This document shows, one piece after another, positions 14,782 to 22,647 of a stretch of DNA of 22,863 bases. The stretch lies in contig DASWHD010000083.1 in the NCBI GenBank assembly GCA_036393335.1, positions 1 through 22,863 on the forward strand, in the 5' to 3' direction. Made by a program: the position numbers and the translations under genes. The notes under the pieces are model-generated. The model searched no databases, had not been told where the DNA came from, and worked only from the letters and a program-made list of their open reading frames with translations. Source of the DNA: DASWHD01 sp036393335. GTDB lineage: Bacteria; CG2-30-53-67; CG2-30-70-394. Every line of letters begins with the position of its first letter. The first letter of the stretch is position 1.

Positions 14782-17229
14782 ATGGCCGAGATCACCCTGA
14801 AGGTGGGGGGCATGACCTGCGAGCACTGCGAGCGCACGGTGCGGCAGGCGATCGCGCGGGTGGCGGGCGCCACCCCCCTGGAGGTGTCGTATGCCGAGGG
14901 CATCGCTCGCCTGGAGACGAGCGACCCGGAGGTCGACCTGCAGCGGGTGATCGAGGAGATCCGCGCGGAGGAATACACGGTCGACGACCAGAGCGTGGCG
15001 GCGATCGCACCCGCGACTCGCGCAACGCCGGCGCCGGCTGGCGCGCCCGGGGCCCGCGGCAACGGTCGCAGCGAGGAGATCGCCTTCGCCATTCAAGGCA
15101 TGACCTGCGTCAACTGTGCCCGCGGCATCCAGCGCGCGGTGGAGCGGGTGCGGGGTGTGGCGTCGGCGACGGTGAACTTCGCGGTGGAGACCGGCACCGT
15201 GCGCTTTGACCCGGCGGCGGCGAGCAGCGCGGATATCTTCGCCGCGGTGCGCCGCGCCGGCTATACACCGCTGCCGGTCGGGGCGGGGAGCCGCGGCCGC
15301 GAGCGTCGCGAGCTACGCCTCTTCCTGTTCGCCGCCACCCTCGCCGTCGCGGCCTTCGTCGTGCCGCATCTCGCTCTGCCTCCGGCCTGGAGCCTCGCCC
15401 TCCTGGCGGTCATCGCGACCGTCAATCAAGTCGGGCCTGGGTTGGACTACTACCGCGGCGCCTACCACGCCCTGCGCGGCGGCGCCGCCAACATGGACGT
15501 GCTGGTCGCCCTGGGGATTGCCGCCTCGTACGTCTTCTCCCTGCTCTACCTCGCCGGGGTGACCGACCACCACGCCTTCGATACGGCGATCCTCTTGGTC
15601 GCCTTCATCCGTGTCGGCAAGCTCCTGGAGGAGCGCGCCCGGGGCCGGGCGAGCCGCGCCCTGGAGGAGCTGGCGGGGATGCAGGTCGACCGCGCCCGGC
15701 GCCGTGCCGGCGATCGGTGGCAGGAGATCCCTCTGGCCGAGGCCCAACCGGGCGACGTGGTCCAGGTGCGGCCGGGGGAGCGCATTCCCATCGACGGCGT
15801 GGTGCGTGCCGGCACCACCACGGTGGACGAATCCCTGCTCACCGGCGAGCCCTTGCCGGTGGTGCGGGAGCCGGGAGCGGCGGTGGTCGGCGGAACCCTC
15901 AACCAGACCGGCGTGATCGAGGTGGAGGTGACCCGCACCGGTGCGGACGCCTTCCTCGGCCAGGTGATCGCCATGGTCCGGGAGGCCCAGGCCCAGCCGG
16001 CACCCATCCAGCGCCTCGCCGACCGGGTCTCGGCGGTGTTCGTGCCGGCGGTGGTCACGATCGCCGGCGTGACGTTCGGCGCCTGGTGGGCGGTGGGCAG
16101 CGCCGGCATCGCCTACGCGGTGACTCGCGCGGTGGCGGTCCTAGTGGTCGCTTGCCCGTGCGCCCTAGGGCTGGCCACGCCGACGGCGATCCTGGTCGGT
16201 AGCGGCCTCGGCCTGCGCCGCGGCTTACTGTTCAAGAGTGGCCGAGCCTTGGAGGCGTTCGCCCGGATCGACCGGGTGGTGTTCGACAAGACCGGTACCC
16301 TCACCGAGGGCCGGCCGGCGGTGCACGGCATCGAGCCCCGCCCGGGACACACGGAGGACGAGGTCCTGGCCGCGGCGGCGGCCGTGGAGTGGGCGTCGCC
16401 GCACCCCTTCGCCCAAGCGATCCGTGACGCCGCCGCGGCCCGCGGCGTGGCAGCGAGCGCGGCCCAGGACGTCGAGGAGCAGCCCGGACTGGGTGTGCGT
16501 GGGACAGTGGACGGCCGCGCAGTGCTGGCCGGCGGCGACGCCTACCTGCAACGGCTCGGCATCCCCTTGCCGGCCACCGACGGGGCCGCCGGGACAGGAC
16601 GCGTCTGGGTCGCGCGCGAAGGTGAGCTGCTCGGCGGCCTGCGCCTGGCGGACACGGTGCGCCCGGAGGCGGCCGCGGTGGTGGCGGCCCTGAGTGCGAT
16701 GGGGATCAAGACCGCCGTGCTGTCGGGGGATCGCCAGGGGGCGGTGGACGGGTTGCTCGCCCGGGTCCCGATGGAGGCTGGTTACGGCGGCTTGCTGCCG
16801 GCGGACAAGGTGGCGCGGTTGCAGGCGTTCCGTGCCGCCGGCGAGCGGGTGGCCTTCGTCGGGGATGGGGTGAACGACGCGCCGGTCCTGGCCGCCGCCG
16901 ACGTGGGGATCGCCATGGGCGCGGGCGTGGAGGTGGCGCGCGAGGCGGGAGGGGTGGTGATCGTGCACTCCGACCTGCGCGGCGTCGTCGACGCCCTGCG
17001 CCTGGGCCGCGCCACCCTGCGCAAGATCAAGCAGAACCTCTTCTGGGCCTTCGTCTACAACACCGTGGGCCTACCCCTCGCCGCCGGGGTGCTGGTCGCC
17101 CCCCTGGGGATCGGCCTCCCCCCAGAGTGGGCCGGCCTCGCCATGGCCCTCTCCTCCGTCTCGGTGGTGACCAACTCCCTGCTCCTGCGGGTGCGATTCA
17201 CCAGCGGAACGCCGGAAACCATCGTGTGA
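14782..17229 (+). CDS. copA: Cu(+)-exporting P1B-type ATPase, two N-terminal metal-binding domains
   Basis: This inner-membrane pump exports Cu(+) from the cytoplasm using ATP. The 815-residue length fits two-HMA CopA proteins. HMA1 has GMTCEHC (Cys13, Cys16) and HMA2 has GMTCVNC (Cys109, Cys112). The membrane metal site is CPC (Cys458-Pro-Cys460 in VACPCALG), the actuator loop is LTGEP, the phosphorylated Asp502 lies in DKTGT, SPHP is present in the nucleotide domain, and the hinge is GDGVNDAP (694-701). YN and MALSSVSVVTNSL in the last two membrane segments complete the P1B-1 (Cu+/Ag+) signature. No ribosome binding site is strong before ATG 14782. No CueR-type regulator or binding palindrome is visible nearby, and it may be co-transcribed with the VWA gene. 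Its stop overlaps the first purine-rich repeat tract. Confidence 0.95.
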   Translation: MAEITLKVGGMTCEHCERTVRQAIARVAGATPLEVSYAEGIARLETSDPEVDLQRVIEEIRAEEYTVDDQSVAAIAPATRATPAPAGAPGARGNGRSEEIAFAIQGMTCVNCARGIQRAVERVRGVASATVNFAVETGTVRFDPAAASSADIFAAVRRAGYTPLPVGAGSRGRERRELRLFLFAATLAVAAFVVPHLALPPAWSLALLAVIATVNQVGPGLDYYRGAYHALRGGAANMDVLVALGIAASYVFSLLYLAGVTDHHAFDTAILLVAFIRVGKLLEERARGRASRALEELAGMQVDRARRRAGDRWQEIPLAEAQPGDVVQVRPGERIPIDGVVRAGTTTVDESLLTGEPLPVVREPGAAVVGGTLNQTGVIEVEVTRTGADAFLGQVIAMVREAQAQPAPIQRLADRVSAVFVPAVVTIAGVTFGAWWAVGSAGIAYAVTRAVAVLVVACPCALGLATPTAILVGSGLGLRRGLLFKSGRALEAFARIDRVVFDKTGTLTEGRPAVHGIEPRPGHTEDEVLAAAAAVEWASPHPFAQAIRDAAAARGVAASAAQDVEEQPGLGVRGTVDGRAVLAGGDAYLQRLGIPLPATDGAAGTGRVWVAREGELLGGLRLADTVRPEAAAVVAALSAMGIKTAVLSGDRQGAVDGLLARVPMEAGYGGLLPADKVARLQAFRAAGERVAFVGDGVNDAPVLAAADVGIAMGAGVEVAREAGGVVIVHSDLRGVVDALRLGRATLRKIKQNLFWAFVYNTVGLPLAAGVLVAPLGIGLPPEWAGLAMALSSVSVVTNSLLLRVRFTSGTPETIV

Positions 17230-17420
17230 TCCACAGATGACGCAGATGAGCGCAGATGTCATCGGCATCGACCGACGGTGCAGCGCCACCGACCAGGGCT
17301 CGAGGCCCATGGACATCACGAGCGATCTTCTTCGCGCCCTGGCGTCCTGGCGCGGTTGTTCACGATGAGGAACAGCGGCGAGCGTCGCGATCGGCTTCCA
17401 TCTGTGTCATCTGTGGATCA
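17227..17420. repeat. Inverted pair of CAGATGA-type tracts with a CGCCAGG-type tract between
   Basis: TGATCCACAGATGACGCAG... at 17227-17258 is built of CAGATGACG, CAGATGAGCG and CAGATG words. Its inverse at 17399-17420 matches over 22 bp with one mismatch. The left copy starts in the copA stop codon and the right one ends 6 nt before the ispH stop, so the pair spans the convergent gap. Between them, 17326-17362 read on the minus strand contains CGCCAGGA, CGCCAGGG and CGCGAAG words. No gene lies here. The 150-bp spacing argues against a simple terminator. Confidence 0.7.
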
Positions 17421-17426
17421 AGTACA

Positions 17427-18602
17427 TCACCGCGGCGTTTCGGCGTTGCCCAGCGCCAGCAGGCGGTGGATCACCTCGCCGATCTTCACGCCCGGGGTGG
17501 AAGCGCCGGCGGTGAGACCGATGGTGACCGGTGGGGCGGGCAGCCACCGGCCTTCCCGTAGGGCCGGCGCCCTGCCGGGCACCTTGTGCCGGATGCGATC
17601 GCGGGCGATCAGGTCGGCGGCGTCCTCGATGTGGTAGGCCGGGCAGTGGTGCGCGGCGATCTCCGCCAGGTGTGAGGTGTTGGAGCTGTTGAACCCGCCC
17701 ACCACCACCATCAGGTCCGGGGGCGTCTCCATGAGCTGTTTGACCGCTTGCTGGCGGTCCTCGGTGGCGCCGCAGATGGTGTCGAAGGCGCGAAAGCGGG
17801 CCACGTGGTCTGCGCCGTAGCGATCCTCCATGGCCGTCTGCAAACAACGTCCGATCTCCAGGGACTGGCTGGCCAGCATGGTGGTCTGGTTGGCCAGACC
17901 GATGCGCTCCAGGTGGCGCCGGGGATCGAATCCCGGGGAGCAGGCGTGGCCGAGCCGATCGAGAAGCTCGGCGGCGCCGAGCGTGCCGCGGATACCGGCG
18001 GCGACGACCTCGGCCTCTTCCAGGTCCAGCACCACCAGGTAGTGTCCCGTGCCTTCGTGGAGGGCGCGGGAGGCGGTGGCGCGGGTCTCCTCGTGGTCGA
18101 TCTTGCCGTGGATGACGGTGGTGAAGCCGTCGCGGGCGTTGCGCTCCACGTTGCGCCACACGTTGATCACCGAGGCACAGGTGGTGTCGACCAGCAGACA
18201 GCCCCGGCTGCGGAGCCGCTCCAGCACCTCCTCCGTCACCCCGAAGGCGGGGATGATCACCACGTCGTCCGGGGTGAGCCGGTCGAAGTCGCCGTCGAGG
18301 AAGGCGATGTCCTGCTCTTTCAGGCGCCGGTTGACGTGCGGGTTATGGATGATCTGGGCGGTGAGAAAGAGGCGGCGGGCCGGAAAGCGGGCGCGCGTCT
18401 CGTACGCAAGGTCCACGGCGCGATCCACGCCGTAGCAGAAGCCCAGCTCCTTGGCCAGGCGGATGGTCACGCCGCCCTCCAGGTAGACATTGCCGCTGGC
18501 ACGCACGCGCTCCAGCAGGGCAGAGCCGTACTCCTCGTCTACCAGCGGGGCGATTTGGCCGCGCAGCCCGAAGCCGCGGCGTACGAAGAGGGGATCTGCC
18601 AT
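17427..18602 (-). CDS. ispH: 4-hydroxy-3-methylbut-2-enyl diphosphate reductase, long cyanobacterial/plant-type
   Basis: IspH makes IPP and DMAPP in the last step of the MEP isoprenoid pathway, using a [4Fe-4S] cluster. The three cluster cysteines are in GFCYGVDR, VDTTCASV and DTICGATEDRQ. From ATG 18602 (MADPLFVRRGFGLRG) the product is 391 residues; a GTG at 18641 would add 13. E. coli IspH has about 316, and the extra length, the RRGFG N-terminus and the segments IHGKIDHEET, GFDPRRHLERIGLANQTTML, GGFNSSNT and TAGASTPG match the cyanobacterial/plant-type enzyme as I remember it. It is the last gene of a minus-strand run and is separated from the MBL gene by 91 bp containing a purine-rich tract, so it may have its own promoter. 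Confidence 0.95.
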   Translation of the reverse strand: MADPLFVRRGFGLRGQIAPLVDEEYGSALLERVRASGNVYLEGGVTIRLAKELGFCYGVDRAVDLAYETRARFPARRLFLTAQIIHNPHVNRRLKEQDIAFLDGDFDRLTPDDVVIIPAFGVTEEVLERLRSRGCLLVDTTCASVINVWRNVERNARDGFTTVIHGKIDHEETRATASRALHEGTGHYLVVLDLEEAEVVAAGIRGTLGAAELLDRLGHACSPGFDPRRHLERIGLANQTTMLASQSLEIGRCLQTAMEDRYGADHVARFRAFDTICGATEDRQQAVKQLMETPPDLMVVVGGFNSSNTSHLAEIAAHHCPAYHIEDAADLIARDRIRHKVPGRAPALREGRWLPAPPVTIGLTAGASTPGVKIGEVIHRLLALGNAETPR

Positions 18603-18633
18603 GGCGGAAGGGTACTCGGAACTCGTGGCGGTA

Positions 18634-18664
18634 TTCACCACGGAGGCACACAGCGCACAGAGGA
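18634..18664 (+). repeat. CACGGAGG-type purine-rich tract
   Basis: TTCACCACGGAGG, CACACAGCG, CACAGAGG: imperfect tandem words of 8-9 nt in the spacer between the MBL-fold gene stop and the ispH start. No inverted partner is seen nearby. Confidence 0.6.
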
Positions 18665-18693
18665 CCGGATATTGGCCGTGCAGGCGGGGGCAA

Positions 18694-19461
18694 TCACAGC
18701 GCGATGCGCAGCCCGTCCTCGGCCAGCTCCACCGGGCCCGGGTAGTGGGCGCGCAGGGGCGTCAGGAGGTCGGCCGTGTCGCAGGCGGGGTAGAAGTGGG
18801 TGAGGAGGAGACGCCGGCAACCGCTGGCGGCGGCCATGCGGCCTACCTCCGAGGGGATCAGGTGTCCCGCGACCTTCTGGCCCTCCGGGTTGGAGCATTC
18901 ACAGATCAGCAGGTCGGTCTCTCGTGCCAGGACGGCCAGCTCGTCGGTGACGTCGGTGTCGCCGGAGAAGACCAGGCTGCGGCCAGTGGCGTGTTCCTCC
19001 ACCCGGAAGGCGATGGAGGTGGCGATGTGGTTCATCGGCCGGGTGCGCAGAGTGAAGCCGTTTCCGCGCCACTGGTCCTCCCCGCGGGTGGAGATCTCGT
19101 GGACCACCAGGGCGAAGCGCTCCGGCACCAGCCAGTGGCCATACACCGCCTGCTGGGCCGCGAGGAAGGCCGCGAATCCCTCCCCGCCGAGGAGGTATAA
19201 CGGACGGTCACGCGCCGGCGCCTGGCCATAGCGGCTGGCGAACAGGAATGGGACGATCTCGCAGACGTGGTCGGGGTGGATATGGGTGTAGCACAGCAGG
19301 TCGATGTCGTTGGGCTGGATGCCGAAGCGCGCGAGCTGGCGCAGGGTGCCGGGGCCGGTATCGATCTGGAGCCGGCTGCCGGCCACCGCGATCGAGTACC
19401 CGGCGGCGCAGCGCCGCACCGACGGCACCGCGGTGCCGGAGCCGGTGACGAGGAGCTCCAT
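18694..19461 (-). CDS. Metallo-beta-lactamase fold hydrolase, RNase Z-like
   Basis: A 255-residue cytoplasmic protein from ATG 19461 (MELLVTGSGTAVPSVRR). It carries the metal-binding set of the MBL superfamily: THIHPDH (HxHxDH), a His in PMNHIATS, Asp in SGDTD and the final His in LTHFYP. The N-terminal GSGTAVPS and overall plan resemble RNase Z / phosphodiesterase-like members. A true tRNase Z would show the exosite arm, which I do not see, so the substrate is open. AGGA lies 4 nt upstream of the chosen start; the frame is open to 19494 without a better start. It lies between DUF2203 and ispH genes on the same strand, with repeat tracts in both spacers. Confidence 0.85.
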   Translation of the reverse strand: MELLVTGSGTAVPSVRRCAAGYSIAVAGSRLQIDTGPGTLRQLARFGIQPNDIDLLCYTHIHPDHVCEIVPFLFASRYGQAPARDRPLYLLGGEGFAAFLAAQQAVYGHWLVPERFALVVHEISTRGEDQWRGNGFTLRTRPMNHIATSIAFRVEEHATGRSLVFSGDTDVTDELAVLARETDLLICECSNPEGQKVAGHLIPSEVGRMAAASGCRRLLLTHFYPACDTADLLTPLRAHYPGPVELAEDGLRIAL

Positions 19462-19526
19462 CACATCCTGGAGGTGGCGCCGCAGGCGCACCACTCCTCC
19501 CTTACAGCCTGCCTAGGATCTCCTCT

Positions 19527-19615
19527 CAGGAAGGCAGGAAGGGCAGGAATACAGGAACCGGGGGGGACGTGCGCGGTGCGAACTCCTGCCTTTCTCATCT
19601 TCCTGCCTTCCTTGG
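19527..19615. repeat. Inverted pair of CAGGAAGG-type tracts
   Basis: 19527-19557 consists of CAGGAAGG, CAGGAAGGG, CAGGAATA and CAGGAA words. 19583-19615 is the same kind of tract on the opposite strand (CTTCCTGCCTTCC and related), sharing the 13-mer GGAAGGCAGGAAG. They are separated by 25 bp and fill most of the 210-bp gap between the DUF2203 stop and the MBL gene start. No gene is seen here. Confidence 0.65.
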
Positions 19616-19671
19616 ATGGATCGGAGCCGGGTTGACGCCATGGATGGGATCACTCACCGGGGCGTGTGGAG

Positions 19672-20085
19672 TCAGTCGAAGTCGATCGGCCGGCGGCCCG
19701 AGAACCCCTCGTGGAAGTCGTGGTAGAAGTCGATGTCCTCCTCTCCCAGGCGCCAGCACAGCCATACCGGCCGGCCTTCGACCACCGAGAAGTAATCGAC
19801 CAGACCCTCCTCCGGTCCCTTGATCACGCAGCCGATCTCCTGCAGGGTCTGGGCGCGCTGCTGGATGCGCTCCTGGAGGCGCGACAGGGCGGGGAGGTGC
19901 TGGGCGATCTCGGCCTGGCGGTCCGCCGGCAGCTCCTCGAACTGGTGGCCGCCGAGCTGGGAGTGAATCTCGCGCTGGAGCAGCTCATGGGTCTCCCACG
20001 CGTCACGCATCTCGGTCACCAGCTTGCGCACCCGGGGCAGGGTGGCCCGCGCCTCCTCCAGGGTGAATTCCTTGAACACGGCCAC
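19672..20085 (-). CDS. DUF2203 family protein
   Basis: From GTG 20085 the product is 137 residues (VAVFKEFTLEEARATLPRVRKL). The frame is open far upstream inside rpe, but that part is an Arg/Pro-rich shadow. The N-terminal FTLEEARATLPRV, a central helical coiled-coil-like region with LPALSRLQERIQQRAQ, and the C-terminal GLVDYFSVVEGRPVWLCWRLGEEDIDFYHDFHEGFSGR are hallmarks of DUF2203 as known from Firmicutes, Deinococcus and Nitrospirota-like bacteria. The function is unknown. GAGGG about 9 nt upstream overlaps the rpe stop (20097-20099), so translation is probably coupled with rpe; a second GTG at 20079 is possible. Confidence 0.85.
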   Translation of the reverse strand: MAVFKEFTLEEARATLPRVRKLVTEMRDAWETHELLQREIHSQLGGHQFEELPADRQAEIAQHLPALSRLQERIQQRAQTLQEIGCVIKGPEEGLVDYFSVVEGRPVWLCWRLGEEDIDFYHDFHEGFSGRRPIDFD

Positions 20086-20096
20086 GGCTCTTGCCC

Positions 20097-20741
20097 TCAG
20101 CCACGTAATGCCCGAATCGTAGCGGCGTAGTCGTCGGAGCCAAAGATCGCGGATCCGGCCACCAGGATGTCCGCTCCGGCGTCGATCACCGGCCGGCAAT
20201 TGGACGGCTTGATGCCGCCATCGATCTCGATGCGCACGTCCAGCTTGCGGTCGTCGATCATCTTGCGCAGGCGCGCCACCTTGGCGGTCGACGACGCGAT
20301 GTAGGACTGCCCCCCGAAGCCGGGGTTGACCGACATCAGGAGTACCATTTCCACCTCGTCGAGGATGTTGGCGAGGCTGCACAGGGGGGTGGCCGGGTTG
20401 AGCACCACCCCGGGCCGGGCGCCGTGCTCGCGGATCAGGGCGACGGTCCGGTGCAGGTGGCGACACGCCTCCACGTGCACGGTGATGAAGTCGCTGCCCG
20501 CGGCGGCGAATTGCGGAATGTAATCGTCCGCGTCCTCGATCATCAGGTGGGTGTCGATCGGCAGGCGGGTGTGGGGCCGCACCGCCTTCACCACCAGGGG
20601 TCCGACGGTGAGGTTCGGGACGAAGTGGCCGTCCATCACGTCCACGTGGAGTAGATCGGCCCCGGCCGCCTCCACCGCGCGGACCTCGTCGGCGAGGCGG
20701 GCGAAGTCGGCGGAGAGGATCGAGGGTGCGATCTGGACCAT
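20097..20741 (-). CDS. rpe: Ribulose-phosphate 3-epimerase
   Basis: This enzyme interconverts ribulose 5-phosphate and xylulose 5-phosphate in the pentose phosphate pathway or the Calvin cycle. From ATG 20741 the product is 214 residues, close to the family length. A TIM-barrel with the expected motifs is seen: IAPSILSADF at the start, HVDVMDGHFVPN with metal ligands His and Asp, PIDTHLMI with the second His, MSVNPGFGGQ, and EIDGGIKPSN with the catalytic Asp. AGGGA lies 8 nt before the start. The frame is open to 20780 but those 13 residues are outside the family. It follows rsmB by 80 nt and precedes DUF2203 by 11 nt, so the three are likely one transcript. Confidence 0.95.
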   Translation of the reverse strand: MVQIAPSILSADFARLADEVRAVEAAGADLLHVDVMDGHFVPNLTVGPLVVKAVRPHTRLPIDTHLMIEDADDYIPQFAAAGSDFITVHVEACRHLHRTVALIREHGARPGVVLNPATPLCSLANILDEVEMVLLMSVNPGFGGQSYIASSTAKVARLRKMIDDRKLDVRIEIDGGIKPSNCRPVIDAGADILVAGSAIFGSDDYAATIRALRG

Positions 20742-20821
20742 GGACAGGTTCCCTAGCCTATGCCGAAATGGCAGGACCAAGGTTGCAACAACGGGTCAGG
20801 ATTCAAAAGACCGTCGTTAGA

Positions 20822-22147
20822 TTACTCCCGGTGGAGCCGGGCCGCGAAGAATCCGTCCACCGGGAGGAGATGCGGCTCGGTGCGGTAGAGGCCGGGACGT
20901 GGCGCCGCGATGCCCGGAGGAAGGTCCGCGTCGGGGGCCAGCCGGTAGCCGTCCGTGCCGGCGAGAAACCGCTCGATCACCTCCTCCCCCTCCTCCGGCT
21001 CGGTGGAGCAGGTGGCGTAGACTAGATTCCCCCCCGGCCGCACCAGAGAGGCGAGATGGCACAGGAGGGCGAGCTGTCGCTCGCCGGCCCGTGCCACGTC
21101 GGCCGCCGTGCGGCGCCAGCGGATCTCGGGATGGCGGCGCAGCACCCCGAGGCCGGTGCACGGCGCGTCGAGGAGGATGCGGTCGAACGGCCTGGGGTCG
21201 ACGAAGGCGCCGGCGTCTTCCTTCACCACTGTCACGCAGGTCGCGCCCAGGCGGTCGAGGTTCTGCCGCAGCCGCCGCGCGCGGCCGGGGTCCTTCTCCA
21301 GCGCCACTACCTCCCCCTGATTACCCAGCCGTGCGGCGACGTGGCTGCACTTGCCACCCGGGGCGGCGCAGGCGTCGAGAATGCGCTCCTCGGGCCGCGG
21401 ATCGAGGAGCTCCGTGACCCACTGGGAGGCCGGGTCCTGGACGTAGAACCAGCCCTCGGCGAAGCCGGGCAGGGTACGCGTCGCCGGCGCCTCGGGGAGG
21501 ACCAGGCACTCCCGTCCCAGCGGGCCGGGCGTCGCCGCCACGCCCGCGGCGGCCAGCGCAGCCTGAAACCCGGCGACGTCACTGTGCAGGGTGTTCACCC
21601 GCAGACTCAGCCCGGCCGGCTCGGTGTTGAGGGCGGTCAAGCGCTCCTCCGTCTCGGTCTCGCCGTGGCGGGCGGCGAACCGCTGGGCCAGCCAGTCTGG
21701 CATGCCGGTGCGCAGGGCGATCCCCGCCACCCCCGGCAGGTCCGGCGGCGTGGGCCGCTCCCGCGCCAGCCTCCGCAGGACGCCGTTGACGAAACCGGTC
21801 GCCCCTGCCAGGCGCACGGCGCGGCACAGCTCGACGCTCTGGTCGACGGCCGCCCGGTCGGGGACCCGGTCAAGGAACAGGATCTGGTAGGCGCCGAGAC
21901 GCAGGACGTTGCGCACCTCCTCCTGGACCTCGCTCCACGGCCGGGTGATGCACGCTTGGAGGGCACGGTCGAGGCGCGGCCGCTGGCGGCATACCCCCAG
22001 GTAGAGGACGTGGAGCAGACGCCGGTCGGCCTCCGAAAGCCGCGCCCGGTCTAGCACCTCGGCCAGCGGCGGTGGGTCCTCCACCGCGCCGGACCCGAGG
22101 CGGGCGAGGAGCCGGTACGCCTCCAGTCGAGCCGGGTTCACGCGCAT
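20822..22147 (-). CDS. rsmB: 16S rRNA (cytosine-967-C5)-methyltransferase RsmB
   Basis: RsmB methylates C967 of 16S rRNA using SAM. The 441-residue protein has the N-terminal NusB-like helical domain (about 1-140), which separates RsmB from other Nol1/Nop2/Sun methyltransferases. The methyltransferase domain has DACAAPGGK (SAM site), DAPCTGLGVLRRHPEIRW (Cys of motif IV) and YATCSTEPEEGEEV (catalytic Cys of motif VI). The start ATG 22147 follows no clear ribosome binding site. In many bacteria fmt or def lies just upstream of rsmB; here that position holds a repeat-rich non-coding stretch. Three annotated-looking Cys and Gly motifs make the identification secure. Confidence 0.95.
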   Translation of the reverse strand: MRVNPARLEAYRLLARLGSGAVEDPPPLAEVLDRARLSEADRRLLHVLYLGVCRQRPRLDRALQACITRPWSEVQEEVRNVLRLGAYQILFLDRVPDRAAVDQSVELCRAVRLAGATGFVNGVLRRLARERPTPPDLPGVAGIALRTGMPDWLAQRFAARHGETETEERLTALNTEPAGLSLRVNTLHSDVAGFQAALAAAGVAATPGPLGRECLVLPEAPATRTLPGFAEGWFYVQDPASQWVTELLDPRPEERILDACAAPGGKCSHVAARLGNQGEVVALEKDPGRARRLRQNLDRLGATCVTVVKEDAGAFVDPRPFDRILLDAPCTGLGVLRRHPEIRWRRTAADVARAGERQLALLCHLASLVRPGGNLVYATCSTEPEEGEEVIERFLAGTDGYRLAPDADLPPGIAAPRPGLYRTEPHLLPVDGFFAARLHRE

Positions 22148-22192
22148 GGAAAATGTTGGAAGGTGAAGAAGGCGTAATTCACGTGGGTTATA

Positions 22193-22214
22193 ACCACTAA
22201 GGTCACGAAGGAGG
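22193..22214 (+). repeat. CACTAAGG-type purine-rich tract upstream of rsmB
   Basis: ACCACTAAGGTCACGAAGGAGG: two imperfect words of 8-9 nt (CACTAAGGT, CACGAAGG). A looser purine-rich stretch, 22148-22174, lies between it and the rsmB start. Confidence 0.5.
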
Positions 22215-22252
22215 AAATCGTCCCTGAGCTACCACCCCCACCCTTGCGCTCC

Positions 22253-22350
22253 GTAGGGCGGATGCCCTGCCTGCCGGCAGGCAGGCCGCAGGGCGATCCG
22301 CCATCCGGTGATGACGTCGCGAGGCGGCACCGCCTGCGGCGTTCCGCCCT
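22253..22350. repeat. GTAGGGCGG-bounded palindromic element, copy A
   Basis: It starts GTAGGGCGGATGCC and ends CGCCTGCGGCGTTCCGCCCT, so the ends are imperfect inverted repeats (GGGCGGA / TCCGCCC). GGCGATCCGCC pairs with the left GGCGGAT. A perfect copy of the 20-bp palindrome (22266-22285) sits in the left arm. The plan and ends match copy B at 22488-22584. Confidence 0.7.
22266..22285. repeat. 20-bp perfect palindrome, within copy A
   Basis: CCTGCCTGCCGGCAGGCAGG, identical to 8175-8194 and 22786-22805, but flanked by different sequence (GATGC on the left, CCGCAGGG on the right). Confidence 0.85.
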
Positions 22351-22357
22351 GATATGG

Positions 22358-22476
22358 AGGGGGACGCCACGCGCCCCCCTCGCCACCCGGCACAGGTCCG
22401 GGTGGCTTCACCCCCCGTGGATGGCGGGCTCGCGCCCGCCATCAGACCGTATGAAGCGTCCCGCTCCATACGGTCT
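22358..22476. other. Row of four hairpins between the two GTAGGGCGG elements
   Basis: Four inverted repeats follow one another: AGGGGG/CCCCCT (22358-22380, 11-nt loop); GCCACCCGG/CCGGGTGGC (22382-22406); GATGGCGGGC/GCCCGCCATC (22420-22443, 10-bp stem, TCGC loop); and AGACCGTATG/CATACGGTCT (22444-22476, 10-bp stem). The last two abut. No ORF of credible composition spans them and no U-tract follows, so simple terminators are unlikely. A structured RNA or a repeat element is possible. Confidence 0.55.
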
Positions 22477-22487
22477 ACACCTCTACT

Positions 22488-22584
22488 CGTACGGCGGATG
22501 CCCTGCCGGCAGGCAGGCCGAAAGGCGATCCGCCACGGGGCATGCCGTGGGTTGGCAGAACCGCCTGCGGCGTTCCGCCCTACG
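22488..22584. repeat. GTAGGGCGG-bounded palindromic element, copy B
   Basis: It starts CGTACGGCGGATGCC and ends GCGTTCCGCCCTACG. It shares with copy A the left GGCGGATGCC, the internal GGCGATCCGCCA and the right ACCGCCTGCGGCGTTCCGCC, while the centre differs. It carries a shortened palindrome (22502-22517). Confidence 0.7.
22502..22517. repeat. Shortened copy of the 20-bp palindrome, within copy B
   Basis: CCTGCCGGCAGGCAGG: the 20-bp palindrome lacking one CCTG/TGCC unit on its left side, at the same place in the element as in copy A. Confidence 0.7.
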
Positions 22585-22647
22585 TGTGCCGCAGGGTTGT
22601 CTTGCGTCCTCTCCGCCGGCCGCAATGGCTTTACATCACCCCCCTCC

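Noticed and set aside
17748..18803. Long plus-strand ORF opposite ispH
   Set aside because: It lies opposite a fully conserved ispH and has no recognisable domain.
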